Assembly (NCBI GenBank): GCA_027919835.1
Contig: JANVFP010000041.1
Span: forward strand, 124,001-188,000
Direction of reading: 5' to 3'
Origin: Lentinula raphanica
Lineage: Eukaryota; Basidiomycota; Agaricomycetes; Agaricales; Omphalotaceae
Length of the DNA: 64,000 nucleotides
The notes under the pieces are model-generated. The model had not been told where the DNA came from. It ran no database searches and saw only the letters and a program-made list of their open reading frames with translations. Positions 46,461-59,028 of this stretch are shown here, piece after piece. The stretch's first letter is position 1. Each line of letters opens with the position of its first letter. The position numbers and the translations under genes are program-made.

Positions 46461-49017
46461 TCACAACTTGTTGAGCTTGACCGCGTCCAAAAACATCCGT
46501 TCAAGTTCATCAACATCCACACTGGCGGAGAGATGGTCTCTAAGCCAAAGATCCGCCTTTTCCTTCATATCGTAAGCTTCATCCTTGCATCGTTGAGTCA
46601 TGAATGCCCATGCCAAAAGTGTGACATAGGCCTGCTGAACGATCTCCGGGTCCAGCTTGGTGTCCGTGATGAACGATTTGACAACCCCAAACGGACCGTT
46701 AGCTCCCTGGGCCTCTGTCGCATTCAAACCCAGAGCAGCTTCGATGTCGGCGGTAGAACCTGAATCGAAACCACCATTGAACTTTTGCAAGTTGGCGAAC
46801 AGGATGAGCGCTTCGGTGCTGTCCATGATGTTTCGAACGGCGAACGCCCTTAAAAAAGGAGGTGGTGCCGCGGAGAACGCAGCAAAAGAATCAGCAGGGT
46901 CCCGGACGCGAGGAGGAGAAGGAGTGCTTGTTTGATTGCAACTACTGATGATGGTCTGGTTTCGTCGATCGACCGCAAGGAAGCTCGTGAATCGACTGGT
47001 GAGTCCATAGGCGATTCCGAGGCGTGAGATTTGTGCGGCCAGCTCTTTCGCACCAGGTCCTGATTGAATGTCTTCTTTGTCCTCGAGATCTTGGATAAGA
47101 GCTTTCGCGGCAAGAGTGTGCAGGAAGGGGTTCGGGAATGGGGCAAAACGTTCGAGAGGGATCTTGAGCGCTACAGTGGCACCGGTGACAGAAATACGAC
47201 CTGTTAATTGAAGCTCCTTGGAAACAGCGATGCTGTTGGGCACGATAGCATAGACTTCAGTACGAGTAGAACGATAGAAACTCGGAATGATTTCCGGGGC
47301 CTGCATGATCGGCGCAAGAGGACCAACTTCACAGGTCTCCTTATCGTTGTCCGGGTCAAACAGATTGAGGACTTGGCCGGTAGCATTATGCTGGCTATTT
47401 TGCTGAGGGGTGACCCAAGTCACCTTGATATCAACGATAGGAGGAGTTCGTGCCGCACGAACCATCCTGGTACATTTACCAATGAACTGTTCATTCTCAG
47501 CGACGATGTAGGTCGAAGTCCCACCTCCTGCCCGTGCGATTCTGTCACAGGTCTCGGTGGAGACACCGTCGCCGATGCCGATAGTGAAGACACGCATGAA
47601 CGCGGTGTCTGAACTGCGGTCAGCGATGGCCTTTTGGACTGTGGTGACGCAGTTTTGGAGGATTGAACCCCAGACACCACCGTCGGTCAAGAGGAAGATG
47701 GAGACAGGGCGGGTGAGTCGTGAGGGAAGAGATCTGAAAACACCTTGGAGTGCGCCCGGGATTTCGGTACCTCCGTAGTTTGCTTTCATAGAGCTGAAAT
47801 CAATCAGTAAGTAGAAGTTTGAATCGAACGAACAATGAACAACTTACTTCAAATGTCGCTTGGCTTCATCAACCGTTGCTTGATCATAGGCCTTACTACG
47901 GTCCCAGAGCGAGGTGACAGTTGAACCATACGAGAAGATATTAAAAAAGGATCCACGAGAAGGCAAGCCTTGCAAAAGCACGATAATCGAATGACGCGTC
48001 ATCTCCATCTTCACACCGTCCATACTCCCACTTCGATCAACAAGGACGATATACTCCATCTCAGGACAAACATCCGCATTGAAATGCGGCACCAAAGTGA
48101 GCCCGATAGCAGCCGTCGAGTGATCTGGGGACGGATGGGGTTCGATGAACGCACGGGGGTTGTCGAGACAATCCGCGGTGATGATGACTATGATATCTTT
48201 AGCGGGACCGGTCGCCAACGCCGTTCGACGAACGGTGGCAGTGGCAAAGTTGGCATCGGGGACTCCATTGACGGCACTCATCCCAGGGGGTCGGCCAAGA
48301 CTGAGTGAAAAGTTGTACCCAGAGGGAGACGTGACAGAACGGATTCTGCCGCGTTGCTGAATGAGGATATCGATAGTGAACGGAACGTTCTCGTGGGTCA
48401 GACGCGCATTTTGAACACCTGCAGGTTGTTGTCCATAGCGCACCATGTAGGCACGCGGAAGTGTGAATCGCAGCTGATTAGGCTCCTCGTCGTCGGTGAG
48501 AGGGCTCATGTAAGACAGATTGATCGTGACGGTTTCGTTCCCTTGGACGTTACCGATTCCGATGGAGAAAACTAGGTAAAGAGAATTCGACAATGGATAC
48601 ATTGGAAAGAATCGCAAGTAGAGGAAGAGACTTACTATCTTTCGTCACCTCTTCACCAAGTGCAGCAGTACGACCTTGGCTGACTGCGGCAGCCATTTCT
48701 TTCTGAGCCTCTACCTTGTCTTTGACGAGTCCGTCGACTCTGGTCCCATCTTGACGAACAAGTTCAAAGCCAAAGACCGCAGCACCTGCGAGCATACTGA
48801 AGCTATACGCAACTTGCTTCGCCACAGAAGAGCTCGGGTTCTGGAACTGCTGGGAGATGGTGACCCAGGCATGAACATCAACGATCCAGGCTTTGATGTT
48901 GCACTCTTTGAGTACAAGAGGCTGGGTAGAGCCAGGAGTGTTGGCAGCAGGAGCATTGGCAGCAGGAGGCCGGGGAATAGCCGAAGGCGGAGAAGGCGCG
49001 GTAGAGCAACAAGTCAT
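46461..49017 (-). CDS. VIT/von Willebrand A domain protein, copy 2
   Basis: Close paralogue of the gene at 39096-41844 with the same three-exon structure: 48636-49017, 47848-48571 and 46461-47793. It shares long identical runs, including MEYIVLVDRSGSMDGVKMEM, FLLTDGGVW and TYIVA with NEQFIGKCTRMVRAARTPPI. It differs by a shorter Pro-rich N-terminus, a shorter middle and loss of the acidic C-terminal tail (it ends near DAVKLNKL). The MIDAS Asp-x-Ser-x-Ser is intact. The opposite orientation, with the dehydratase gene between the copies, makes an inverted gene pair. Function unknown. Confidence 0.92.
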
Positions 49018-52000
49018 GACGACGCGTGGTTTTCGAGAGCGGTTACGTGCAGAAAGCGAGTTGTGAGACGGGGAAAAGAGCCTACTTGGTTAGCTATGAT
49101 CAGGGAAGAAAATCTGGAGATGAACCCAAGTTTTTAAAAGAATCGCGAATCTCCTCCCTTGGAATGACGCCGCGATTTCCCCCCTCCGGCGCCCATGGGA
49201 AGAGCAGGATCCCCTGAGGGTGAATCGAGACGCAACGCGCACTAATTTGAAGTCATGTCATGACTCAAGGCGAACAAGGTGTCGTGTGCGTGAGTCATTG
49301 AATGGGTCTGTCGAATGTCAATTAGTGCTTTATTGAAACACCGTCAGTGGACCTATCGTTGGACTCGTGCGCACATCATCCCTTCACCCCAAGCTCAAGC
49401 TCAAGCGCTTAGGCCTGCAGGGATTGCCAGAAGATGTGAGGCGGTGTCGCAGCACCGACAAATTCAATCACTGTACGCTGCATTGCCAGTGAAACTTTTG
49501 CCATGATGATGGGTTTCTCAGTGGGTGCTGAGTGCGATACCGGTACTCATTCTTGCGGATTTGAAGTACTGAAGTACTGAACACTGAAAAGGGAGCAACA
49601 AACATTGATCAATCAGCATTGACGATTCTTTTCCGATTGTTTCGTACTCGAAAGACACAATATCTACTCGCCTCGGCTTGCAAAAAGTTTGAAGTTTGAA
49701 AGATCATGGGAAACGATGACCGCCCAGCCCTAGCCCAGAAGTCTTCAAGTCCGGACGACGGACTGTTTTGTCGCTGCGATTTCCTTGCTCATCCTCGTCC
49801 TACACAAATACACAGAGAGACCAAGTAAGTGAACTTACACCCGATGATATTGAACATGACCATGATCAGCATTTCAGCAAAGGTCCATCTGGTGAAAGTC
49901 AAAGAAATTATGAATAATTGCAGATCGCTCTTGAAGCCTCTTGACAACTCGTCGCTTCCCCAAAGCTCTTGCTTTACTCGTCTCATCAAGTCGAAAACCT
50001 GCCCCGTTCATGCCCCGTTCGGAGACCACTTCAGAGTTTGAAACGTTGAAGACATGAGAACGACACAGACTTGAGATGCATTCGACCAAGAGAGATTCAA
50101 AGCTGGAGAAGCGACTCCATCACGAGAACTTTGAAAGCAGGAAGGAGAAGGGTTTGTGTATGTACCTTGAGGGTTGAACGTTGAGCGCTGAGCTTTGCAG
50201 CTGGCTGGTTTGGTTCTGATCCTATTGTAAGCCCGAGGGACCGAGATGAAATCTAAAGCGATCGTCGACGCCAGGGAATTACATAGTGCCAGTGACAGTT
50301 CAATACACAGAGTCCCAGCAAAGAGCTTGTTTTGACCTATCGAGGTTGAACATAGAACGTTGGAATGTTCAAGCTGTGACTCACACTGACTCTGAGGCGA
50401 TCCGCGCAAAGGACTTGAGGATGATCCGGATCCTTGAATGCTTCGAGTTTCACGAAGAGAGCAAAAAAGAACTGAAATTGGTAGAAGAGACGATCCACGT
50501 CTCGTTGGCAGAGTTCATCAAGTCTTGAAGCTTGAAGCTTTGAAGGATGAATGTGTTGCGAAGGAAGAGAGCGGAAGAAAAGGAAAGTTGACCGTGGGAA
50601 GGCAGATGACGACCTCTTTTGTTGACCATCTGAATCCTCAATTGAACTGACATTGGCGGGAAGTGCACTGTGGATGAATTTCATCCAGCACTTGACGCTC
50701 CCGTCGTCCTAGCTACATCCTCCTACACGATTCTTCTGAAGGTCAATGAAATATTTGAATCCAAGACGTGTATCGTTATGTACCACCTCTTGGCCGCTTG
50801 TAAGTTGTGAATTGTATAATACCATGTATGTCTCGTAGGCTTTTCATTGACGGTCGAGGAATTAGATGGCATACGCTGCGGATGTTGTCAACTACTTCAG
50901 GAATAGTGCGCAGGGACGAAGAATGTAGCAGTAACTTCGTTTCAACTTTCAAGGTCTTTAGAACCCATTCCACGATCGTAAGTCCTCTGATTGTACATGA
51001 ACCTGTAATCATTGACTGAATCCCAACATTTGCATCTAGTATTCAGAACGAGAAGGGTATAGGGATAGACTCAGCATTCATTGTAGTATAAGTCACTGTT
51101 ATTCATAGTCACTCCGTGTTCCAGTTCAAACTTTGAAGTCGCAGAACATATGAAGGCTGGCGTATTAATTTCAATTTTAGAAAACAGACCTTCGATTGCG
51201 AGAGCACTCCCGGCCAGCATTAAGTACTTGAGCGTCCAACGTTCATTCACGCCGACTCCCGTCCTATTCGAACTACCGTCCGATAAGGAAGCAGTCGTCA
51301 GAACTGGTTAGGGGGAAAAATTAATCTACCCAGTCCCAATCAGTTCAAGCCTGTTCAAGCCCGTTAGAACCTGTTAGTAGAACTAGCGATACTTTTGCCA
51401 TGATGATAACTATCACTTACAAGCGATGAGAGGTAATGATCTGGCTTGAAGGATTTATGTATTGCCTGCTAGTAGCCTGGGTTATTGGCTGAAGAAGGGA
51501 ATCTTTCACTGCTCATCCATGAGACGTTGAGGCAAAGAATGCAGATCCTCCCTGTGTGCCAGCTCAGTGGATAAAGATCCTTCCTATCTGAGCGGCGTCA
51601 GATGAGCAAGCTGTGTATGTACCACAAGGCTTGTGTGGTCGCTTGAGATTGAAGGTATGACCTGCTATGACAGAGGCTGAGCAGGTTGCAAGGGACCCGG
51701 AGATGACGTGTGAAGATGAGTTAATTGTGTAGACTTGGCCCCGGTGGGCGCAGAGCAGTACCAGGGAAGGGCGACGTTATTGCTTCATGCTAAAAATCGA
51801 CACTTCCTGGTGCAGCAAAGACTTCGTTATCATGATAGAAAGGCGGTGGGAGAGGGTGGGAGGCGGCGATGCAAAAGGTGTACACATAGTAGCAGACTAA
51901 GAAAGGAATCCTTGCATGGTTATGGAGCTTGATCCATGTGAAGTTGAGGTAAAATCTGGTGAAATGCGCATCGTCTCCATGTGCCAAGGCCAGAAGAATT

Positions 52001-52432
52001 GTCCTATCTGAGCGGAATCAGGGGGTATCAGATGAACCTACCACCTGTAGGCTGTGTATAGGCCTTAGATTCGCCGACGTCTGTTCATTGAGACTGAGCA
52101 GGCAGAGGCAGTGAGTAGGATACCAAAAGGACGTGCCGGAGATGTGCGAAGATTACCAAAGGAATACATCTGAATGAGAAGATTATCAGTAATAATCATA
52201 ATCATGAAATATACATGCTTTTTCTTTCATGAAAAAAGAAAATATTCGCCACAAACCTACACAAATACCTTCTGTTGGATTTGCATAAAAGCCTCAAGCG
52301 TTCTCGAAACCCCACCCACAAAAAACTGCTGGCAGTTTTCATTTGCGTACGCTTATCCGACATACTATCGCTTTTCAAAACGCTTCCGTCACTCTGCGAC
52401 TTTCAACTTTGAACGACAAAGGACTCACACCG
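49018..52432. other. Gene-poor 3.4-kb region with diverged direct repeat
   Basis: No convincing gene. An ORF at 49789-49989 (minus) is hydrophobic but isolated. Two diverged direct copies of about 170 bp lie near 51550-51720 and 51990-52160. They share TCCTATCTGAGCGG, GGCTGTGTAT-like and GACTGAGCAGG-like blocks and are possibly remnants of a repeat family. The end of the region is the promoter of the secreted-protein gene. Confidence 0.4.
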
Positions 52433-53233
52433 ATGATGTTTTATCTCCGAACCATCCACCTCGTATTCGGTCTCATTTTGATTGGTGCTGTGAAGGCCGT
52501 ACCTATGCCACCGAGTGGTACGACTTCCGAATCTCCTGAACCACTAGCACCTAGTAGTGGGGAGGACCTCTTGGAGTATCGAAACGATCTAGACATTGCT
52601 TATCAGAACCTCAATCCACAATACGCTGATCGGACAGACGAGATGATTCAAGTGAGTGAATGAGCCGTATCTGACTTGCTTGAATTGATTCTATTTCTTC
52701 GTCAGCTCGATATCAAGAAATTGCAAGCGGACAAGTACCGGCATTCGGGGTGGATTCAAGTAATCATATCATTCAACACTCGTACAGATTCGCTTGAACC
52801 AGCTCATCGTTCGGGCAATTACAACGGGTCTCCTCCTCCTCCTCCACCTACGATCAGGAAGAAGTTGTTGTTGAAGTTTTCGAAGTTGTTGAAGTCGTTC
52901 AAAGGGTCTCCTTCTCCGAGTCCTGATACGACCAAGAAGATGTTGAAAAAAGAAGCTGGTGTCACTGAAGAGGATGAATTGATGCTCAAAGAATCGATTC
53001 AGCATTGGTCTGGACGTGAAGTACCATGGGATAAGGCGTTGGGAGTGGTGTTCATGTATCGCGGAAGATTGGAACCTGGCGTATATGGTTTTGATTACTC
53101 TGTGTCTTGGGTGCTTGGGAAACCTCCGGCAAAAGTCAACCTGGATGATGAACATGATGTGGTGTTCATTCAGCTGGACCGCCAGTTGCCAAAGGGGTGG
53201 TCAGAGCAATCGCGTGCACATAGACATAGATGA
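52433..53233 (+). CDS. Secreted hypothetical protein
   Basis: Two exons. From the ATG at 52433 or 52436 a signal peptide (MMFYLRTIHLVFGLILIGAV) is followed by a Pro/Ser-rich spacer and LEYRNDLDIAYQNLNPQYAD. An intron at about 52652-52706 joins EMIQ to LDIKKLQADKYRHSGWIQVI. A run of prolines (SPPPPPPTIRKKLLLKFSKL) leads to a folded-looking end with GVVFMYRGRLEPGVYGFDYS and DDEHDVVFIQLDRQLPKGW. The stop is at 53231-53233. No cysteines of note and no known family. Confidence 0.65.
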
Positions 53234-55768
53234 TTAGTTTTGTCATTGCAACAGATGTAGTAGAAATTTGATATTTCTAGCGGGTATGAGGGTTATACTG
53301 AAAGAACACAATCGATGTGTTGAATGTAGAAATGAGGAAGAAACATGAAACTCACCAAGATCTAGGTCCGAAATCCGTCACAACGTTGTCCCACTACCTT
53401 CGGATCCAGTTTCGTTCGAAATCCGTTCGTACTCGAACTCAAACTATTCACGCCCACGCCCACGCTCCTAGCATCAGTCTTGATTTTGCGGGATTTTTGG
53501 TGCTTCAAAGACGAAGATAAATGGCATTTCCCGTGGAAATTCCAAAACACACACACCACACGCCACATACTGAGCCCCTTCCTTGAAGCCTCTAAGATTT
53601 GCAACTCCTAGTTAATAGTGAAAATCTCTCCTTGACGAGGCATGTGCATGAGGCATGAACTGCATGAATTCAACCGTAGACCACTACTAAAAGAGGCCTG
53701 TCCGAGACTCGCAACTCATCCACAAGCACCATCGACCCACATTGATAACACATCCTATCCGCTTAGAGTCCTACCAGGACCTACTACTTCCAACAATGAT
53801 CTGATAACCAATATCCAGCGATGACAACGCCTCGTAACGCGTAACGCTTCAGTGAATACCAAACGAACGAATAATCGGACGGACAGACGAACGAACGAAT
53901 GCACACCACGATGTGGAATCCAGAATCTCCTGAAGCTTCAAAGTTTCGAAGCCTGTGCTCGAGCCCCTTCTTAGCCCTTCCTGGTCTCCTGTGAGTCACA
54001 ATTGAGGTTGAGGTTGAGTGAGAGAGGGAAGGAGAGGTGTTGGCTCTGATGCTTCATTCATTCAATGTTGGGGGGTTGAGGTGAGGTGAGGTGATAAAAA
54101 GATGGAGAGGTGGTGGAGAGGTAGAGAGGTAGAGAGGTAGAGAGATGGCTGAGCGGAGGTCATCAATCATGATAGGCAATAGTGGACTTGCACTGAATGG
54201 CGAACTTGGGTGCTTACTGATGATTGATTCCTGGGCCTGGGGTTCAGAAATCGGTTAGTCCAAGTCTAACTAAAGCTGTCAGAGAACGAGAACTCACCAG
54301 CACTTCCGTCATCATACATTTACTCCGGCTTCCTTCTGTACTCCATCTAACGTGCACAATCTACATTGGTTAACAGTATTTTTAGCGTTCTGAGCGTTGT
54401 TGGTCTACGATGAATCACAGTCACTGCTGGTCAGCGTCCTGCAACATATGCAAAGGTAGGTTGACAGTTGAACGTTGACGCGTTGACAATTGGACGGTCA
54501 TTTTACCGGTTATCGATAGCCCCATACATGTAACATCGATGGCAAAACTTGAGTGTCACGGTGTCGGTTTCTAAGAGGGAAGGAAGGATGACTTGTGGGC
54601 AGCGTTGAATGCATTGTTGCAAGTTCAAGAGTCATAATTCCTCTAACTCCTAGTCTGATCAAATTCAGTGGGTCATACCTAGCCTGGCTAGCCGTCTTGT
54701 AGTTCAAGAAGAAAAAATCGTTCTTGAATAAAGCCTGGTGGTAAGGGTTCGAAGGACCCCCATGGGTACATGCTGTGACGTTGCCGCTGAAGTAATATAT
54801 TGATGACATAATATTTCAGGAACACAATCTGTGCAACGATGAATGAGCAGCGAAGAAAATTTTGAGAACAACGAGCGAAAGCCTTCGATATAGTGGTAAT
54901 TTCAGCTCAGGAAATACTCTAGGAGGTGTATCTGTGCAAAATACTAATGCTACCTTGACACTAGGCCGCTAGATAATCTCTAAGAGAGTTTTCTAAGTTT
55001 GCACCACCATAAGAGTTCAAACTACCGCCATTAACCACAATGGAAGCAACGACATTCAAATGATAATGTACAAAAGGCTCTCGGCCGGCAAGACAGCAGA
55101 GTTTCAACTGGGGACCCACGGGGGTCCCTCGAGCTCTTGCAATCAGTTCCGAGATAGGTGTAGCCTATCAGAGGATAAGCCAAAAGAGGCATGAGAGTTC
55201 GGTTGAGTGCTTAACTCTTTGCAACCGAACTCTCACCGTCGTCACATACATCGAGCTCTTCTCTCAGCGTTATGACTGAATCTGCCATACCTCAAGGCTC
55301 AGGGGACCCTCAGGCTTTAGGTCAGAACACAGCTGGTGCCATTACCCAGAACCCTCCAGATCTGCCAGTCTCCAAGACTCCCCCACACCCTTCATCAGGA
55401 AAAACCTAAGTGTCAGAGTTCTACATATATTGTCAGATGTTGCCAGAGGAGACAGAATCTTACCAAATGAGACGGATATTTCAATATGACAGAATCTTAC
55501 CTCAACCGACGGCCCCCCAGAATATTTTGTCAGATTTGTCCCCCAATGGTAAGAACCTGGCATGAAAGAGTCCTGAATCAGTGAGAGGAAGGACATATTT
55601 TGAACACAAAGACACAAAGTAAGGACAAGATACTGCATTAACGAGCATTGAAGCACGACAATAATACATTCGTTCATTCACATGTGGGTATGCGCACACT
55701 CTATGGAACCGGAATGTTACACGTCACTACAGATGTTTCTCGCTACAATTGTTACTCGACACTCGGAA
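53234..55768. other. Gene-poor region with hairpin and low-complexity repeats
   Basis: Contains GGTAGAGA tandem repeats at about 54100-54146 and a 14-bp perfect inverted repeat at 55192-55235. A 45-codon ORF begins at ATG 55271 (MTESAIPQGSGDPQALGQNT) and resembles the start of a retrotransposon gag, but nothing follows it. No confirmed gene. Confidence 0.35.
55192..55235. repeat. Perfect 14-bp inverted repeat with 16-nt loop
   Basis: TGAGAGTTCGGTTG at 55192-55205 and its exact complement CAACCGAACTCTCA at 55222-55235. It would fold into a strong hairpin. It lies about 35 nt upstream of a short ORF. Function unknown. Confidence 0.8.
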
Positions 55769-57982
55769 CTATGCCATACCAGCAAGATCAATATCTGGCA
55801 TAAGTGTGCTTGCAACGTCCATTGCGGTCCCAGATCCACTTCACGAGACACAATAAGATTGCAGCTTGTTCAATATGATCATGAGAACTCACCTTTTGGC
55901 CTCACGGTAAAGACGCGCCATCAACGTATGGTACTTTTGAGCACCGTCGCCTACGTTGGAGTTCCGTATCTTCTCGTTGAGGAGGGTGGCATGAAGGGTG
56001 TATTGATCAGAAAAGGTGCTAGCAACGAACTCCTGCTTGTCTCGCTCATCCTTTCCACCTTCCCACTCCTTGATTGCTGCAAATATCTAGAAATGAATAT
56101 GAAATATATCTGTATGTACACGAAGAAAAGTTGACTCACTGCAATGACCACCAGGCTCAGCATTGCCTGTGGAACCTCCTTCGCGTCGTCAGTCTTGCTA
56201 GTGGACTCGAATGTATCGGCAAAACGTCGACTGAATGACTTTGGCCCTTTGAAGAAGAAATTATGAAGCACAGCAATGATAGCTGGGTGAAGATATGGTT
56301 TATTGCGTAGAACACTATTCGCGTCAGTGATCTAAACAAGCAATCAGAACAAGCGTGATGAGATGAATGATCACTGAGACGCACCGTTTTACGAGGGAAG
56401 ATAAAATTCATCTTTGTGAGTAAACTTTTGACAAATTCTTTCCGTTCGCCATCCTCAGTAGGAACGCGAAGGATCCCATACACCCCTGGAACAACGTTGA
56501 CCGCGGCCTCTTTTACATTAACTCTCATCTTGCCAACACGACCGGTAACCTGAATCAAAGCACAATAGTAGATTGACCCACTCACATAGGTTGTAAGGTG
56601 TCGTCGGAAGATCTCATCCTTCTCAACGCGGTCAGCAATGTAAGGATGGCTGAGGCTGTTTGCAGCAGAGACAATAGATTTATAAGATTGTGCGAATTGC
56701 TGGGCACTTGTTGGAAAGGCTTCGTCGAACATTGAAAGGCCGCTCGCAAGTGTAATAGCTTCATGAAGGATATCTTGTATCGCCTGGGGCTGGATGCGGA
56801 GCGAGATTGTCCGTTGCATCTTCGTTCCATCTGGATAATTGAGGTGGGCTTCTGTGGGCCATCCCGCATTCTAGATACATAGCGGTTAGATAATGTTGCA
56901 GAATTCGAAATGAAAACGCACTGGATCACCAGTGTCTGTTGTAGAACAATTCTCCTTTGTCTTTTTTGCTACAGCTTTTTTTGCAGTCGTAGTTGGAGGA
57001 GTGGGTGCCATAGAAGGATGCTACAGTGAGGCGCATGAGCCACCAAGATACACTGAGAGAATATAGCCTCACCTCAGATTCATACTTGATATCTCGAGCG
57101 GTTGTCTGGTTACAAAGCATCAACAATGGAGCAGAGCACTAGGTATGGCGGTGAACATTACCTTTACAACTGACCGCTTCTTTTTCACCCGCTCTTTATA
57201 GCTATCAATGTCATCTGTGCCGTCGTCGTCGTCATCGTCGTTCAATACCTTCGCAACGGACCGCTTCTTTTTTGCCTGCTCTTTATAATTGTTGATGTCG
57301 TCTTTGCCGTCGTCGTCATCGTCATTGTTTGATACCAAGCTCATTTCAAAAGTACTTGAAGGAGCGTCTGAAGAGGCTTGATTGTCATCATCCAGCTGTG
57401 GCAGTATGAATGCGTCGTCTTCGCTGTCCGAGTAGATAACTAGAGATGGTGAAGGAACCGTGGTAAGAGAATGGACGTGGCAGTGCAAGACTTCACATTA
57501 CTTACCATGGGTCTGACGGCGACCACCACCAATGAGTTTGACTGGTTTATCTCCTGAACCAGCTCGCTACATCATCGTTAGTCACGGATTCAAATCATAC
57601 GAGACTTCAGATTTCACCTCGTCATTCAAATCAGTGCCATTGAAGTTGTACATGTCTTCCATATCCTCCACCTCATCATTGCTACCATCTTGCGGGTGAT
57701 CAAGTTCTTCTGGATGGTCAGATTCTTGCATTTCATCTTCGTCGTCAGTGAATTTGTCAAAATCTTCTTCAATCATCCTGACACTCTTCACAGTACTTTT
57801 GGTACTCGCCGCTTTCTGACTACCAACTGGTATAGATGTAAGTTCGTGGATGAGGAGCATGATTTTCTGACCGACTAACCTTTGGAAGTTGTTTTGCTTG
57901 CAGTTTTGGTCTTTTTACTGAGTCTTCCACTGTCAGAAACCTCATCCGAAGTGCGCTTGGATGAATTTCGCCCATCCGCCAT
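55769..57982 (-). CDS. DUF6532-domain protein
   Basis: The start ATG 57980-57982 gives MADGRNSSKRTSDEVSDSGR followed by a basic stretch. The N-terminal half is acidic and repetitive: two near-copies of a unit DDDDDGxDDIxxYKExxKKKRS at about 57170-57340 and long Asp/Glu runs. The C-terminal domain begins QRTISLRIQPQAIQDILHEA, then FAQSYKSIVSAANSLSHPYI, VNVVPGVYGILRV, LRNKPYLHPAIIAVLHNFFF and FVASTFSDQYTLHATLLNEI. I take this as DUF6532, a domain of unknown function abundant in Agaricomycetes. The ending depends on one last intron: with it the gene ends DIDLAGMA at 55769; without it, at a TGA at 55889. It lies directly beside the Plavaka gene in divergent orientation and may be cargo of that transposon. 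Confidence 0.78.
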
Positions 57983-59021
57983 CCAGACTGTTGCAGCACC
58001 GTATGTTGGTTTTACAAGCAACCTGACGAACATGACAATCAATCACCTTTATTCTGCAATGCAGCACTTTTGCTCTCCCGCGACGGGCCTAGTAATGCTC
58101 ACAGGTAAGTCTTTTCAAAATATGTTTTCATGATACTGATACTCAACGGGCTGATTGGCTAGTTTCATTGGTTGCTGTTTGGTTTTTTTTGGTGGCTCCT
58201 GCAAGATCTTTGGCCTTGAGGATGGAGGAAAGGGTGCTACTGGACTTGGGAGGCATGGTGGTGGTTGTGGTTGAACGAGGAATTTTTGACGGCGTTTTGG
58301 AAATTTTTGAACTTCGAAACACCAGATTTGGTAAGAGAACGACTCGAACGATTCGACACCGCGCTGATTCTTCCACCACTGGCAGGCCCGCTGTGCTATT
58401 TTCTCTGTTACTATTACTGTCATCTCAACTTTCACTGCTGAATAAACTCGTACCAATGTCCACTCACTGTGAAGGCTGTGATCAGTCTTTCTCTGGCGGA
58501 ACCTTTCTTCAGCATATATGAAAAACTCAGAACCCTGCCTGCAAACAATATGGTGAAACAATTACTGGAGCCAATATAGTGATTCATCAGACGGGCACCA
58601 ACAACATTCTCCAACACCTGCTGAATCGCCAACGTACCAGTATACAATCAAATCTGTCTTCGGTCGAGCAAACAAACAATGGACGGGATGATGGGATGGG
58701 CGAGGCTGGAATCAATGGCCTCTCTGAAGGAATGGATGGCGAGGGAATGGATTGGGAGATGGACGAGGGAATGGAGGGTGAAGCTCGCAGACTTGACGAC
58801 GAAGCTCGCAGACTTGACGATGAAGGTAGCGACGATGATGAAAGTAGCGACGACGATGAAAGTAGCGAAGACGACGAAGATCTCATCTTCGGTGGCGACG
58901 ATCTCGACTGGGAGCCAGATGCACCAGTGGGAGATGACCGTTCTCTGTCACCCGATCTTGTTCTTGAGGACAGACATTTCGACGAGCCGCTACGGCTACC
59001 ACAGTCCCGTCCCCCAGCTGA

Positions 59022-59028
59022 TACTGTA
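59022..59028. repeat. Left target-site duplication of the foldback element
   Basis: TACTGTA at 59022-59028 is repeated exactly at 62106-62112, directly outside the matching ends AA(A/G)CTTTTGTAAAAA of the palindrome. Confidence 0.75.

Noticed and set aside
50008..50684. Overlapping ORFs of 110-133 residues on the minus strand
   Set aside because: No motifs and no splice pattern; likely chance open frames in gene-poor DNA.
55271..55408. Start of a retrotransposon gag gene
   Set aside because: Only 45 codons, no reverse transcriptase, protease or integrase motifs follow, and no pair of long terminal repeats could be found.
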